In this document: one piece after another, positions 36,354 to 45,058 of the stretch
Position numbering within the stretch: position 1 is the first letter of the stretch
How the letters are laid out: each line of letters begins with the position of its first letter
Origin: Fimbriimonadia bacterium
GTDB lineage: Bacteria > Armatimonadota > Fimbriimonadia > Fimbriimonadales > JABRVX01
Length of the DNA: 64,000 nt
Direction of reading: 5' to 3'
NCBI GenBank assembly: GCA_039961735.1
Contig: JABRVX010000031.1
Span: 16,287 to 80,286, forward strand
The notes under the pieces: generated by a model
The model's database searches: none
What the model was told of the DNA's origin: nothing
What the model saw: the letters and a program-made list of their open reading frames with translations, nothing else
Made by a program: the position numbers and the translations under genes

Positions 36354-36986
36354 ATGAGCGAGGAAAAGAAGCCCGAGCTCAGTCGAAGGCAATTCCTAAA
36401 GTCGGTAGGTGCAGCGGCGGCCGTTGCGACCGTAGGTGGAGCCGCTGGGCTGCACAAAGGTCACCCCGAGACCGTGGGAAGCCCGGCGAGCGTGACACCA
36501 CAGGGTGTCGGCGAGCGGACGGTCAGTCTGAATGTGAACGGCGAAGTCCATCGGCTGCTCCTGGAGCCACGCATGACTTTGTTGGACGCGATTCGTGATA
36601 GGCTGGGCCTCACTGGATCCAAACGAGTGTGCGACCGAGGCACCTGCGGCGCTTGCACCGTATACCTCGACGGCAAACCCATCTATGCGTGCCTGAAACT
36701 CGCCGTCGACTGCGAGGGCCACAAGGTCGAGACGGTTGAAAGCCTCGCGCCCGACGGCAAGCTGAATGCTGTTCAGCAGGCGTTCGTGAACCACGACTCG
36801 CTGCAATGCGGGTTTTGCACGCCCGGCTTCGTGATGTGTGTGAATCATCTGTTGAAGACGAACAAAAGCCCGAGTTTGGCGGATATCAAGAACGCTTGCT
36901 CGGGCAACGTGTGCCGATGCGGCACGTACACACGCATCTTCGAGGCCGCCGAGAGCGCAGCGAAGGCGATGAGGGAGGGAGCCTAA
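36354..36986 (+). CDS. Aldehyde oxidoreductase, [2Fe-2S] subunit with Tat signal (PaoA-like)
   Basis: 210 residues. The N-terminus has the twin-arginine motif SRRQFLKS followed by an alanine-rich hydrophobic region, so the complex is exported folded. The plant-type cluster ligands lie in CDRGTCGACTVYLDGKPIYAC and the second cluster in CGFCTPGFVM...CSGNVCRCGTY, as in all xanthine oxidase-family small subunits. A GGTGGGGG-type site precedes ATG 36354. It is followed by the Moco and FAD subunits, giving a PaoABC-like periplasmic aldehyde oxidase. Confidence 0.9.
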   Translation: MSEEKKPELSRRQFLKSVGAAAAVATVGGAAGLHKGHPETVGSPASVTPQGVGERTVSLNVNGEVHRLLLEPRMTLLDAIRDRLGLTGSKRVCDRGTCGACTVYLDGKPIYACLKLAVDCEGHKVETVESLAPDGKLNAVQQAFVNHDSLQCGFCTPGFVMCVNHLLKTNKSPSLADIKNACSGNVCRCGTYTRIFEAAESAAKAMREGA

Positions 36987-36987
36987 C

Positions 36988-39069
36988 ATGTCGGAGTGGA
37001 ACGACCGCTCGAAGACCAAGTATGTCGGTCAGCGGGTGACGCGCGTCGAGGGGCCCCTCAAGGTGTCGGGGCGGGCGAAATACACGTACGACATTCAGCT
37101 CCCCGACATGCTATACGGTGCCATCCTTGGCTCGCCCCACGCCGCGGCGCAGGTTAAGTCCGTGGATATCTCGGAGGCGGAACGAATGCCCGGGGTGAAG
37201 GCCGTGCACGTGGTTGCAGGGCCGGGAACCAACCTCAGGCACCAGGGGCAGGACGTCGCGGCAGTGGCGGCGACAACGGAGCAGCAAGCACGCGATGCGC
37301 TGCGGGCAATCCGGGTCGAGTACGAGGTTCGCCCCCATCGAGTCATTACACAAGTCGCCTCTCAAGACCCGGAGCGGATGGAGCCCTTCCCTGCTCTTTC
37401 CGACGAAGCGCAGACCGCACTCCGTGCGGCCGACGCGACCATTGAGGGCTCCTACAGCGTCCCTGTCCGCATTCACACCTGCCTGGAGACTCATGGTTGC
37501 GTGGTGCGTTGGGACGGAGATGACCGATTCACCATGTGGTGCTCCACCCAGGCCGTACACGGCGTGCGTGGCGGCATGGCGCAGAACCAAGGCGTGCCCG
37601 CGGGGAACGTCCGCGTGATCTGCGAGCATATGGGTGGGGGGTTCGGCAGCAAGCTGGGACCGGGCAGCGAGTTCGCCGTCTGCGCCGCGCTGGCGAAGAA
37701 GGCGAAGGCTCCTGTCAAGTTGATGCGCGACCGCCACACCGAGCAGTTGACCACGGGCAACGGTCCGGATGCCCATGCTCGCGTGAGGGCGGGCGCTCGC
37801 AAGGACGGAAAGCTGGCAGTGATTGCGGCGGATTGCTTCGGCACCTCCGGCTACAGTGCGCAATGGGGAATGCCCTTTCCGTACGTGTACCGAGCGGAGA
37901 CACGGGCGGTGAGATCTCGGCCCGTTCGCACCAATTGCGGGTCCGATGCGCCACTTCGCGCACCCATGCATCCGCAGGCTTGCGCGATCACCGAGCAAGT
38001 GGTGGATGAGCTGGCCTATGCTCTGGGCATGGATCCGCTGGAGCTGCGGCTGGCAAACACCGACGGGGTACGCAAACAGCAGTTCGAGTTGGGAGCAAAA
38101 CTCTTCGGGTGGGAGAAGCGGAACCCGAAGCCTGGGTCGGACGGCGGGCGCTTCCGGCGCGGCATGGGGGTGGGAACGTCCGCGTGGGGTGGCGGCGGGG
38201 GCCCCGGCTCTCGAGTAGAGCTCACGATTCACCGAGACGCCACGATCGAGGTTAAGCTAGGCACCCAGGACCTCGGCACCGGTACCCGCACCTACGTGGC
38301 TTCCATCGTTGCGGAAGATCTCGGGGTGGATATCTCTCAGGTTCGCGCCATGATCGGTGACAGCGACTTCGGCTACTCCGGTGCGAGCGGGGGGTCCACC
38401 ACTACGGCATCGGTAGCACCTGCGGTGAAAACGGCGTCGCTCGAAGCGAGGAGGCAGCTTTTCGAGAAGGCTGCCGAGATGGTCGGCCAGCCCGCCGAGG
38501 AACTCGACGCTCGCGACGGCAAGGTGTTCGTTTCGAGCGACCCGTCGAAGAGCATCACGTTTGCCGAAGTCTGCTCTAGGCTCGGTGTCGCGGGGATCGT
38601 GGCGAACGGGACCTTCGATGCTTCGTTGCAGCAGGGCGGCGTCGCGGGGGTGCAGTTCGCGGAGGTGGAAGTGGACATGTGGACCGGCCGTGTGCGGCCC
38701 ATTCGCGTTCTGGCAGTCCATGACTGCGGCTACTGGATGAACCGACTGACCACCGAGAGCCAGATCATCGGCGGCGTCATTCAAGGCATTGGCATGGCGC
38801 TACTCGAAGAGCGCAAGATGGACGAGAACACGGGCCGATGCCTGAACCCGGACCTGGAGCAGTACAAGTTGCCCGGACCGTGGGAGATGCCCGAGATTGT
38901 GCCACACCTTTTCGAGACGCACCAGAAAGTGGCGGGCATAGGCGAGCCGCCGGTCATCCCAACTGCAGGCGCCATTGCCAACGCCGTGTTCCACGCGTCG
39001 GGCCTGCGCATTCGGCACCTACCTATCACCCCGCGGAAGCTCTTGGAGGCGATGGATGAACGCGTTTGA
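36988..39069 (+). CDS. Aldehyde oxidoreductase, molybdenum-cofactor subunit (PaoC-like)
   Basis: 693 residues of the xanthine oxidase large-subunit family. It binds molybdopterin (probably as the cytosine dinucleotide) and hydroxylates the substrate. Visible motifs are VGQRVTRVEGPLKVSGRAKYTYD at the N-terminus, GGGFGSKL near residue 215 (Moco loop), APMHPQ near residue 330 and the catalytic glutamate, E653, in GIGEPPVIPTAGAIANAV. The tandem with a Tat-bearing small subunit and no signal of its own implies hitch-hiking export. The start follows the upstream stop by one base. Confidence 0.92.
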   Translation: MSEWNDRSKTKYVGQRVTRVEGPLKVSGRAKYTYDIQLPDMLYGAILGSPHAAAQVKSVDISEAERMPGVKAVHVVAGPGTNLRHQGQDVAAVAATTEQQARDALRAIRVEYEVRPHRVITQVASQDPERMEPFPALSDEAQTALRAADATIEGSYSVPVRIHTCLETHGCVVRWDGDDRFTMWCSTQAVHGVRGGMAQNQGVPAGNVRVICEHMGGGFGSKLGPGSEFAVCAALAKKAKAPVKLMRDRHTEQLTTGNGPDAHARVRAGARKDGKLAVIAADCFGTSGYSAQWGMPFPYVYRAETRAVRSRPVRTNCGSDAPLRAPMHPQACAITEQVVDELAYALGMDPLELRLANTDGVRKQQFELGAKLFGWEKRNPKPGSDGGRFRRGMGVGTSAWGGGGGPGSRVELTIHRDATIEVKLGTQDLGTGTRTYVASIVAEDLGVDISQVRAMIGDSDFGYSGASGGSTTTASVAPAVKTASLEARRQLFEKAAEMVGQPAEELDARDGKVFVSSDPSKSITFAEVCSRLGVAGIVANGTFDASLQQGGVAGVQFAEVEVDMWTGRVRPIRVLAVHDCGYWMNRLTTESQIIGGVIQGIGMALLEERKMDENTGRCLNPDLEQYKLPGPWEMPEIVPHLFETHQKVAGIGEPPVIPTAGAIANAVFHASGLRIRHLPITPRKLLEAMDERV

Positions 39070-40033
39070 GTGGGTAACACCCAAAGACCTGAAGGGAGCC
39101 GTCTCCGCACTGAGTGGCGACAGCGCCAAAGTGCTCGCGGGTGGGATTGACCTGCTATGCGAGATGAAAGAGGGGCTTGTCACCCCCTCGCACGTCGTCA
39201 ACCTGAAATCCATCGCCGGGCTGAACCAGATGGTGGGAAGAGACGACCTGCGGATCGGCGCTCTGGTCACGCTGACGGAGCTTGCCGAATCGGAGTCTGT
39301 CAGGTCGCAGTACAAGGCGGTGGCGGAGGCCGCATTGTCCGTCGGTTCGCCGCAGATCCGGAACGTGGGGACGGTGGGCGGGAACCTGTGCCAACGGCCC
39401 CGCTGTTGGTATTACCGCGACGTCGCAATCGAGTGCTTGAAAAAGGGCGGCGACCGCTGCTTTGCGGAGGACGGCGAGAACGAGTACCACGCGATCTTGG
39501 GCGGGGGGCCTTGCCACATCGTGCATCCTTCGGACCTCGCCCCGGCTCTGATCGCCTTCGACGCCAAGGTGGAGATTCAGGGCACGTCAGCGCGCTCGCT
39601 TCCGTTGCTCGACTTCTTCGTGCTGCCTGCGGTGAACTGGGGGCAAGAGAACGTTCTGGCCCCGAACGAGATCGTGACCGCCGTGACGCTGCCCAAGGCG
39701 ACGGCGGGCTGGAAGAGCGCCTACTACAAGTTCCGCGAGCGGGAGTCTTTCGATTGGGCGTTGGCGAGCGCAGCCGTAACGCTGCGAATGTCGGGCAACA
39801 CCGTCCAGGACTGTCGGGTAGTGCTCGGCGGGGTGGCGCCAATTCCATGGCGGTCCAAGGAAGCGGAATCGGCCTTGAAAGGCAAGACTATAAGCCCCGC
39901 CCTAGCCGAAGCTGCGGGCAAGGCCGCGGTCACGGGGGCGAAGCCGCTGAAGCACAACGGCTACAAGGTGCGGTTGGCAGCCAACGTGGTTCGAATCGCG
40001 TTGCTTCGCGCCGCAGGGTTAGAGGAGGCCTAG
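39056..40033 (+). CDS. Aldehyde oxidoreductase, FAD subunit with extra [4Fe-4S] site (PaoB-like)
   Basis: 325 residues. ATG 39056 has GGAGG six bases upstream and overlaps the previous gene by 14 bases. The FAD-binding block is LAGGIDLLCEMKEG near residue 28 and GSPQIRNVGTVGGNLC near 97. Cys112, Cys117, Cys127 and Cys135 lie in the loop between FAD motifs, the position of the additional [4Fe-4S] cluster known in PaoB and the 4-hydroxybenzoyl-CoA reductase beta subunit. This marks the complex as PaoABC-like rather than plain xanthine dehydrogenase. Gene order is A-C-B instead of E. coli A-B-C. Confidence 0.9.
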   Translation: MNAFEWVTPKDLKGAVSALSGDSAKVLAGGIDLLCEMKEGLVTPSHVVNLKSIAGLNQMVGRDDLRIGALVTLTELAESESVRSQYKAVAEAALSVGSPQIRNVGTVGGNLCQRPRCWYYRDVAIECLKKGGDRCFAEDGENEYHAILGGGPCHIVHPSDLAPALIAFDAKVEIQGTSARSLPLLDFFVLPAVNWGQENVLAPNEIVTAVTLPKATAGWKSAYYKFRERESFDWALASAAVTLRMSGNTVQDCRVVLGGVAPIPWRSKEAESALKGKTISPALAEAAGKAAVTGAKPLKHNGYKVRLAANVVRIALLRAAGLEEA

Positions 40034-40035
40034 GG

Positions 40036-40266
40036 ATGGAGCAAGCCGAACGCGTCCGCTGCATCTACCTGTACTGCAAGAACGAGCAATACGAGGAGAT
40101 CCCGCCGCCCGAGTTGGACCCCGATCACGTCTCCCCTCCGAAGCACTACTGGTGCGGGAGGACCTTGAGCTCCTTTGGGCCGGACGGCGAGGAAGCGTGC
40201 CTGGAGGCGTGTGGTCCGGGCCGCTCCTGCCACGCCGCCCACACGGCTGTGCAACAGGGAACCTGA
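40036..40266 (+). CDS. Six-cysteine small protein of the aldehyde oxidase operon
   Basis: 76 residues, no family recognised. The ATG at 40036 has GGAGG with a 7-base spacer and lies two bases after the FAD-subunit stop, so it is very likely a genuine cistron. Cysteines are at 9, 14, 40, 55, 59 and 65, arranged CIYLYC ... WC ... CLEAC ... C, with two histidines near the end (SCHAAH). It has no signal peptide. A metal, iron-sulfur or sulfur-carrier accessory role for Moco insertion is possible but unproven. Confidence 0.65.
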   Translation: MEQAERVRCIYLYCKNEQYEEIPPPELDPDHVSPPKHYWCGRTLSSFGPDGEEACLEACGPGRSCHAAHTAVQQGT

Positions 40267-40386
40267 GACATACGCGGTCAGTTACCGTCAATTTAACGGG
40301 TGGCCGACTCTGCGCTTGGGGCGTGGCTGCGTGCCCATCCAGCTGTGGTGGCTGGGTAGAGGTCGCTTGCTGAGCACGCACAAGGG

Positions 40387-40392
40387 TAGAAT
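40387..40392 (+). promoter_or_regulatory. Possible -10 box for the beta-barrel gene
   Basis: TAGAAT 36 bases before the ATG at 40429; the best TTG-type -35 (TTGCTG at 40367) is only 14 bases away, so assignment is uncertain. Confidence 0.35.
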
Positions 40393-40428
40393 GGCTGCGA
40401 ATAACCCCGTACAAGGGAGGGTCATTAG

Positions 40429-40959
40429 ATGCGAAATTGGATTTCGCTGTTGGCGGTCGCCGTACTGGTCGGTTCGTTTGCGTTCGGAACCATGGCAAGA
40501 GCGCAGGACGTCCAGCCGGTCGGCCTGACCGTCCGAGCGGGTGCGTTCTTCCCCACGGAGAGTGAGACGCGCGACGCTACGGAAGACGTCTGGTTCACTG
40601 CGGGTCTGGAGTACAAGCTCGGGAACCTCGGCGAGCCCGACTACAGCAACAACTACCGCGCGGAGTACTCGGTCAGCGGGGACTACTACGGCTCCGGTGA
40701 CTTCACCGCCATTCCCGTGCTGGTGAACTATGTCGGCCGCGTGGACACGTTCCGGTACAGCCTGGGCCTCGGCGTCACATTCGCCGATACGCCTGACGAC
40801 AACAACAAGACCGTGTTCGGCTACCGGTTCGCCGTGGGTTACGAGTTCGCGACGGGCTCGACCCCGTTCTTTATCGAGGGCGGCTATATGGGCGCCTCCG
40901 GTTCGGGCATCGGATCGAAGCTCAACGGGTTCTTCGCTGGAGTGGGCTTCCGCTTCTAG
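40429..40959 (+). CDS. Outer-membrane beta-barrel-like protein
   Basis: 176 residues. A signal peptide (residues 1-25, ending ARAQ) precedes alternating aromatic/hydrophobic strands: VGLTVRAGAFFP, FTAIPVLVNYVG, RYSLGLGVTF, FGYRFAVGYEF, FFIEGGYMGA. The protein ends FAGVGFRF with a terminal phenylalanine, the signature recognised by the BAM complex. Length and strand number fit an eight-stranded porin/OmpA-barrel-like fold. GGGAGGG precedes the ATG. It supports a diderm envelope. Confidence 0.78.
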   Translation: MRNWISLLAVAVLVGSFAFGTMARAQDVQPVGLTVRAGAFFPTESETRDATEDVWFTAGLEYKLGNLGEPDYSNNYRAEYSVSGDYYGSGDFTAIPVLVNYVGRVDTFRYSLGLGVTFADTPDDNNKTVFGYRFAVGYEFATGSTPFFIEGGYMGASGSGIGSKLNGFFAGVGFRF

Positions 40960-40984
40960 GCGGAGACCCGTTCTCTGACATATA

Positions 40985-41019
40985 GGGCTCGCCCCTCGAC
41001 GGGGCGAGCCCGTTGTCTT
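40985..41019 (+). terminator. Terminator of the beta-barrel gene
   Basis: Perfect 11-bp stem GGGCTCGCCCC (40985-40995) with GGGGCGAGCCC (41001-41011), 5-base loop, followed by GTTGTCTTT. Confidence 0.7.
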
Positions 41020-41032
41020 TACGCTGTATTTA

Positions 41033-41061
41033 GCGACAAAAGGCACGGTCGCGGATACAAT
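41033..41061 (+). promoter_or_regulatory. Promoter placing the start codon at +1
   Basis: GCGACA (41033-41038, four of six consensus positions), 17-base spacer, TACAAT (41056-41061). The predicted start falls at about 41068-41070, that is on the ATG, so the transcript may be leaderless; there is no real Shine-Dalgarno. Confidence 0.45.
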
Positions 41062-41069
41062 CACAGGCG

Positions 41070-43511
41070 ATGAAATGGCTGCTGCTCGCCGGTGGGCTGT
41101 TGGTCGCCTTCTGGATCACGGCTATGGCGTTGCGACCGCCGGAAGCTGGCCCTGGTGTAATCAAGCTGCGCGTATGGGGCATGAGCCTGGGGGAGGAAGA
41201 CAAGGGCTTCGCGGCGCAGATCCGCGAGTTCGAACGCAGAAACCCCGGCATCGAGGTCTCGGTGCTCTCGATGGGCGCGGGGGCCATGAACCCCCAGAAG
41301 CTCCTGACGGCCATCGTCGGCAAGTCGCCCCCTGATCTCGTCTTCCAAGACCGCTTCACCATCGGCGACTGGGCAAGTCGTGGCGCGTTCGAACCTCTCG
41401 ATGACCTGTTGGAAAGAGACCGAGACGACCCAATGTGCCCGCGGCAGGAAGACTACTACCCGGCGACCTGGAGTGAAGCCGTCTACAGGGGCAAGGTGTA
41501 CGCGATCCCGGCGGGGACGGACGACCGGGCGCTCTACTGGAATCGAGAGGTCTTTCGACAAGCCGCTCCGAGGCTGCGTAAAGCCGGGCTGGACCCGACC
41601 CGCCCACCGAGAACCTGGTCCGAGCTCAAAGCCTACGCGCTGGCGCTGACCGAGCGGCGACCGGACGGCACGTTCAAGCGCATCGGCTTCATCCCGAACT
41701 TCGGGAACTCGTGGCTGTACCTCTACTCGTGGCAGATGAACGGAGAGTTCATGTCGCCGGACGGGAAGACGTGCACGCTGGACAATCCACGCACGCGGAA
41801 GGCCCTGGAGTTCATGGTCGAGATGTATGACATGCTCGGCGGTATCGAGCGAATCGAGGGCTTCGTATCGGGCTTTCAAGGGAACGAGTTGGACCCTTTC
41901 CTCACGGGCAAGCTGGCGATGAAGATCGACGGGAGCTGGTCGCTTGGGCACATCGCACGATATCGTCCCACGCTCGATTTCGGTGTCGCGCCCGCGCCGG
42001 TACCGGACGATCGCTATTACCGACGCGGCGAGTTCCGCGATGAGAAGGACACCTTCATCACCTGGGGCGGCGGCTTCTCCTACGCGATCCCCACTGGCTC
42101 GAAGAATGTAGAGGCCGCTTGGAAGTTCATCAAGTGGATGACCAGCCCGGAGTCGGCTGTGCTGGACGTGCGGGTGCAGGGTGAGTACTACGCGAGCCTC
42201 GGACGCATCAATGTGATGACGTTCCGCGCCAACCGGATTGCCACCGAACGCCTCTACCGTGAGTTCCGGCCCGAGTCGGAGAACCTGGCTGCGGGCCTGC
42301 GACAGTTTATCGATCTGCTGCCGACCGCGCGGTTCCGCCCCGTGACATTCGTCGGGCAGAAGCTATGGGATGAGCATGTGCGCGCGTTCGACCAAGCCGT
42401 GCGCCACGTGCAGACACCCGAGGACGCATTGCGCAACGGCCGTCTCGCCGTGCAGAGAGAGCTGGACAGGGTGTCGGAGATCGAGCGGTATCCAGAGGTG
42501 CCCGCTGCAGCGATAGACTTGGTGGCGGGTCTCGTGATCGGCGGCGTGCTGGGTGGGATCGTGTTCGCGTTGTTGAGGGTTCGTCGAATGAGCCGACTCG
42601 CGCGGGGAGAGGCGCTGGCGGGCTATGCGTTTATCACCCCTTGGGTGCTCGGGTTCGTGTGTTTCACGGCGGGGCCGATTCTCGTCTCCATCCTACTCAG
42701 CTTCTGTCACTACGATGCGATGCACCCTGCCAGGTGGGTGGGTACGGCCAACTACTCCGAGCTGTTCACTTCGGATTGGGCGAAGTTCGGGAAGGCGGCA
42801 TATAACGTCTTCTACCTGGCAGTGATCGGCGTGCCGCTCAACCTCGTGACGGGGCTCGCGATTGCCATGCTGTTGAACACCGGCGTGCGTGGCATGACGG
42901 TGTATCGCACGGGGTTCTACATCCCGGCGGTAGCACCCATCGTGGCTGCCGGCGTGCTGTGGGCGTGGGTGCTCTCGGGCGATCCGGAGAAGGGGCTCCT
43001 GAATGCAGCACTGAGAGTGGTATGGTCGGGTGAACTGCCAGGGTGGCTTTCTTCTGCGACGTGGTCGAAGCCGGCTCTGATCGTGATGGGCCTGTGGGGT
43101 GCGGGCGGTGGAATGGTGCTGTGGTTGGCGGGACTTCAGGGCGTACCGAAGCAGTTGTACGAAGCCGCCCGCATAGACGGAGCGAACTCCTGGCAATGCT
43201 TCCGAAAGATCACTCTCCCACAGATATCGCCCTATCTGTTCTTCAATGTGATCATGGGTTCCATCGGTGCGCTGCAGGAATTCGACAGAATCTACATCAT
43301 GCGCCCTCCCGGCTCCGAGGGTGTGGGGCCGGTGGACAGCCTACTGGTGCCGGTGTTCTATCTGTTCGACAACGGCTTCAAGTACTTTCGCATGGGGTAT
43401 GCGTCCTCGATTGCGTGGGTGCTGTTCGTGGTAGTTCTGGCGCTCACGGTGATCCAACTCAAGCTCGCGCCGCGCTGGGTGTACTATGAGGGGGCGAGGG
43501 CTAAGGAATGA
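41070..43511 (+). CDS. Sugar-binding protein fused to a MalF-type ABC permease
   Basis: 813 residues. Residues 1-20 form an N-terminal membrane anchor without lipobox; residues about 30-475 are a family 1 sugar-binding protein (LRVWGMSLGEEDKGF, PDLVFQDRFTIGDWASRG, YAIPAGTDDRALYWN, GKLAMKIDGSW, GGGFSYAIPTGSK). A transmembrane helix at about 486-505 leads into a complete MalF-like permease with EAA loop YEAARIDGANSWQCFRKITLP near residue 697. The single open frame means the receptor is tethered to its translocator. Its stop overlaps the next permease start (ATGA). No ATPase is in the operon. Confidence 0.92.
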   Translation: MKWLLLAGGLLVAFWITAMALRPPEAGPGVIKLRVWGMSLGEEDKGFAAQIREFERRNPGIEVSVLSMGAGAMNPQKLLTAIVGKSPPDLVFQDRFTIGDWASRGAFEPLDDLLERDRDDPMCPRQEDYYPATWSEAVYRGKVYAIPAGTDDRALYWNREVFRQAAPRLRKAGLDPTRPPRTWSELKAYALALTERRPDGTFKRIGFIPNFGNSWLYLYSWQMNGEFMSPDGKTCTLDNPRTRKALEFMVEMYDMLGGIERIEGFVSGFQGNELDPFLTGKLAMKIDGSWSLGHIARYRPTLDFGVAPAPVPDDRYYRRGEFRDEKDTFITWGGGFSYAIPTGSKNVEAAWKFIKWMTSPESAVLDVRVQGEYYASLGRINVMTFRANRIATERLYREFRPESENLAAGLRQFIDLLPTARFRPVTFVGQKLWDEHVRAFDQAVRHVQTPEDALRNGRLAVQRELDRVSEIERYPEVPAAAIDLVAGLVIGGVLGGIVFALLRVRRMSRLARGEALAGYAFITPWVLGFVCFTAGPILVSILLSFCHYDAMHPARWVGTANYSELFTSDWAKFGKAAYNVFYLAVIGVPLNLVTGLAIAMLLNTGVRGMTVYRTGFYIPAVAPIVAAGVLWAWVLSGDPEKGLLNAALRVVWSGELPGWLSSATWSKPALIVMGLWGAGGGMVLWLAGLQGVPKQLYEAARIDGANSWQCFRKITLPQISPYLFFNVIMGSIGALQEFDRIYIMRPPGSEGVGPVDSLLVPVFYLFDNGFKYFRMGYASSIAWVLFVVVLALTVIQLKLAPRWVYYEGARAKE

Positions 43512-44878
43512 CGCTCCACAGCGCCCTTATACCCGTAACCTCGCTGTTCCTCGTGTTCGCTCTTTGGTTGACGGGGTGGGCCGGCATCGGGTGTAGGGGA
43601 ATTATCGGCCGATGGAGTTGGGTGTTCCTCGTCTTCGGGTCGATGGGAGTCGTGCTGGTGACAGCGGCGCTAGGGGTATTAGTATCATCGCCGCCAGGCG
43701 AGCCTGCTCGGTTCGGATACTCGATCCACACACAAGGAAAGAGCTACGCGATCCTCGTGGCGGTCGGTTCGTTGATGCTGTTAGGCACACTCTTCGGCGC
43801 ACTCTTTGCGGGCATGAGGTCGCGCAGGGGCTTGCATGCGACCCGGGGCGCTGCGAGAGACAGCCTGCTGCATATCGTACTCACGGCCGGTTTGGTAGTC
43901 TTCGGTATCCCCTTCGCATGGCTGGTCGTTACGTCGTTCAAGGAAGACGTGGACATGGCGAAAGTACCCCCGGTGTGGGTGCCTCGCGTTCAGCAGTACG
44001 TACAGATCGAGGGACGCCGGGCGGCGCTCGTAACAGGCGAGTACCGGGGTACGAAGTTCAAGGGCGCAGCGGTCCGTGAGTTTGCGGACGGACGTCGTAC
44101 CATCCAGATTCTCGAGCCGGAAAGGCTTGCGGGAACGCGATTCACTGCGCGCACCGGAGACACCGAGAACGTTCGCGAAGTGGGCTTGAAGTGGGAGAAC
44201 TACGCTCGCGCGGTTCGCAGCCTGCCAGAGGAGACCGTATACGGCACCGTGTACGTGTTCAACACACTTCTCCTAGTTGCGTTGAACATGGCAGGTACAT
44301 TGCTTTCCAGCTCCATCGTGGGCTATGCCTTCGCACGACTGCGCTTTCCAGGACGGGATGCCATCTTTCTCATGTTACTGGCGACGCTGATGTTGCCGGG
44401 GGCAGTGACTATGCTACCCGTGTTCCTCATCTTCCGTTCGCTCGGATGGGTGGATACGCTGTATCCGCTATGGGTGCCATCGCTGTTCGGTTCGGCGTTC
44501 AACATCTTCCTGCTACGGCAGTTCTTCCTAACCGTGCCTATGGAGTTGGAGGAGGCCGCGAGGATTGATGGGTGCGGCTACGTACAGACGTACTGGTCTA
44601 TCATGCTGCCACAGGTGCGGCCCGCGCTGGCAGCCGTAGCCATCTGGACGTTCACGGGGACGTGGAACAACTTCATGGGGCCGCTGATCTACATCAACTC
44701 ACCGGAGCGAATGCCCGTCTCCTATGCGCTGCAGCTCTTCCAGAGTGCCCACGGAGGGGACCCTGGCGCTCTCATGGCTGCTACTACCATGGTCATGCTA
44801 CCGGTCGTGCTGGTGTTCTTCTTTGCTCAGCGATACTTCATCGAGGGTGTTACCCTCACGGGCATGGGGGGGCGGTAG
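43508..44878 (+). CDS. MalG-type sugar ABC permease with long extracytoplasmic insertion
   Basis: 456 residues, about 170 more than normal MalG. Two or three additional hydrophobic segments lie at residues 1-105. The canonical permease begins near residue 118 (IVLTAGLVVFGIPFAWLVVTSFKEDVDM), and between its first and second helices residues about 155-225 form an inserted beta-rich domain. The EAA loop ELEEAARIDGCGYVQTYWSIMLP is near residue 346. It pairs with the fused binding-protein/permease at 41070, with ATGA coupling, and would need an ATPase from elsewhere, for example the MsmK type at 7550. Confidence 0.9.
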   Translation: MTLHSALIPVTSLFLVFALWLTGWAGIGCRGIIGRWSWVFLVFGSMGVVLVTAALGVLVSSPPGEPARFGYSIHTQGKSYAILVAVGSLMLLGTLFGALFAGMRSRRGLHATRGAARDSLLHIVLTAGLVVFGIPFAWLVVTSFKEDVDMAKVPPVWVPRVQQYVQIEGRRAALVTGEYRGTKFKGAAVREFADGRRTIQILEPERLAGTRFTARTGDTENVREVGLKWENYARAVRSLPEETVYGTVYVFNTLLLVALNMAGTLLSSSIVGYAFARLRFPGRDAIFLMLLATLMLPGAVTMLPVFLIFRSLGWVDTLYPLWVPSLFGSAFNIFLLRQFFLTVPMELEEAARIDGCGYVQTYWSIMLPQVRPALAAVAIWTFTGTWNNFMGPLIYINSPERMPVSYALQLFQSAHGGDPGALMAATTMVMLPVVLVFFFAQRYFIEGVTLTGMGGR

Positions 44879-45058
44879 CAAGATGCGCCCGACACCGATA
44901 AGACGAAGTAGGAGCCGCGCGAAGCCGCAGGTGGTGGTGCCACCGATCATGGGCGCTGGCCAGGGCATAGGTCCGAGTCCGCTCGACGCCCTTCCAGATC
45001 CACGTCTTGCGTGCACGCCTCGGTAACGGTGCCGGGCGACGACATACGGGTAGGTCGC

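Noticed and set aside
36284..36598. ORF starting MAKSKVQKQ upstream of the PaoA-like gene
   Set aside because: It overlaps the Tat signal region in another frame and loses any protein-like character after about 15 residues.
40267..40428. tRNA or other stable RNA in the gap
   Set aside because: No cloverleaf or T-arm GTTCGA motif; same negative result for every gap in the window.
44883..45026. 47-residue basic ORF right after the second MalG-type permease
   Set aside because: Close spacing to the permease stop, but low complexity, no homology and only a weak Shine-Dalgarno.
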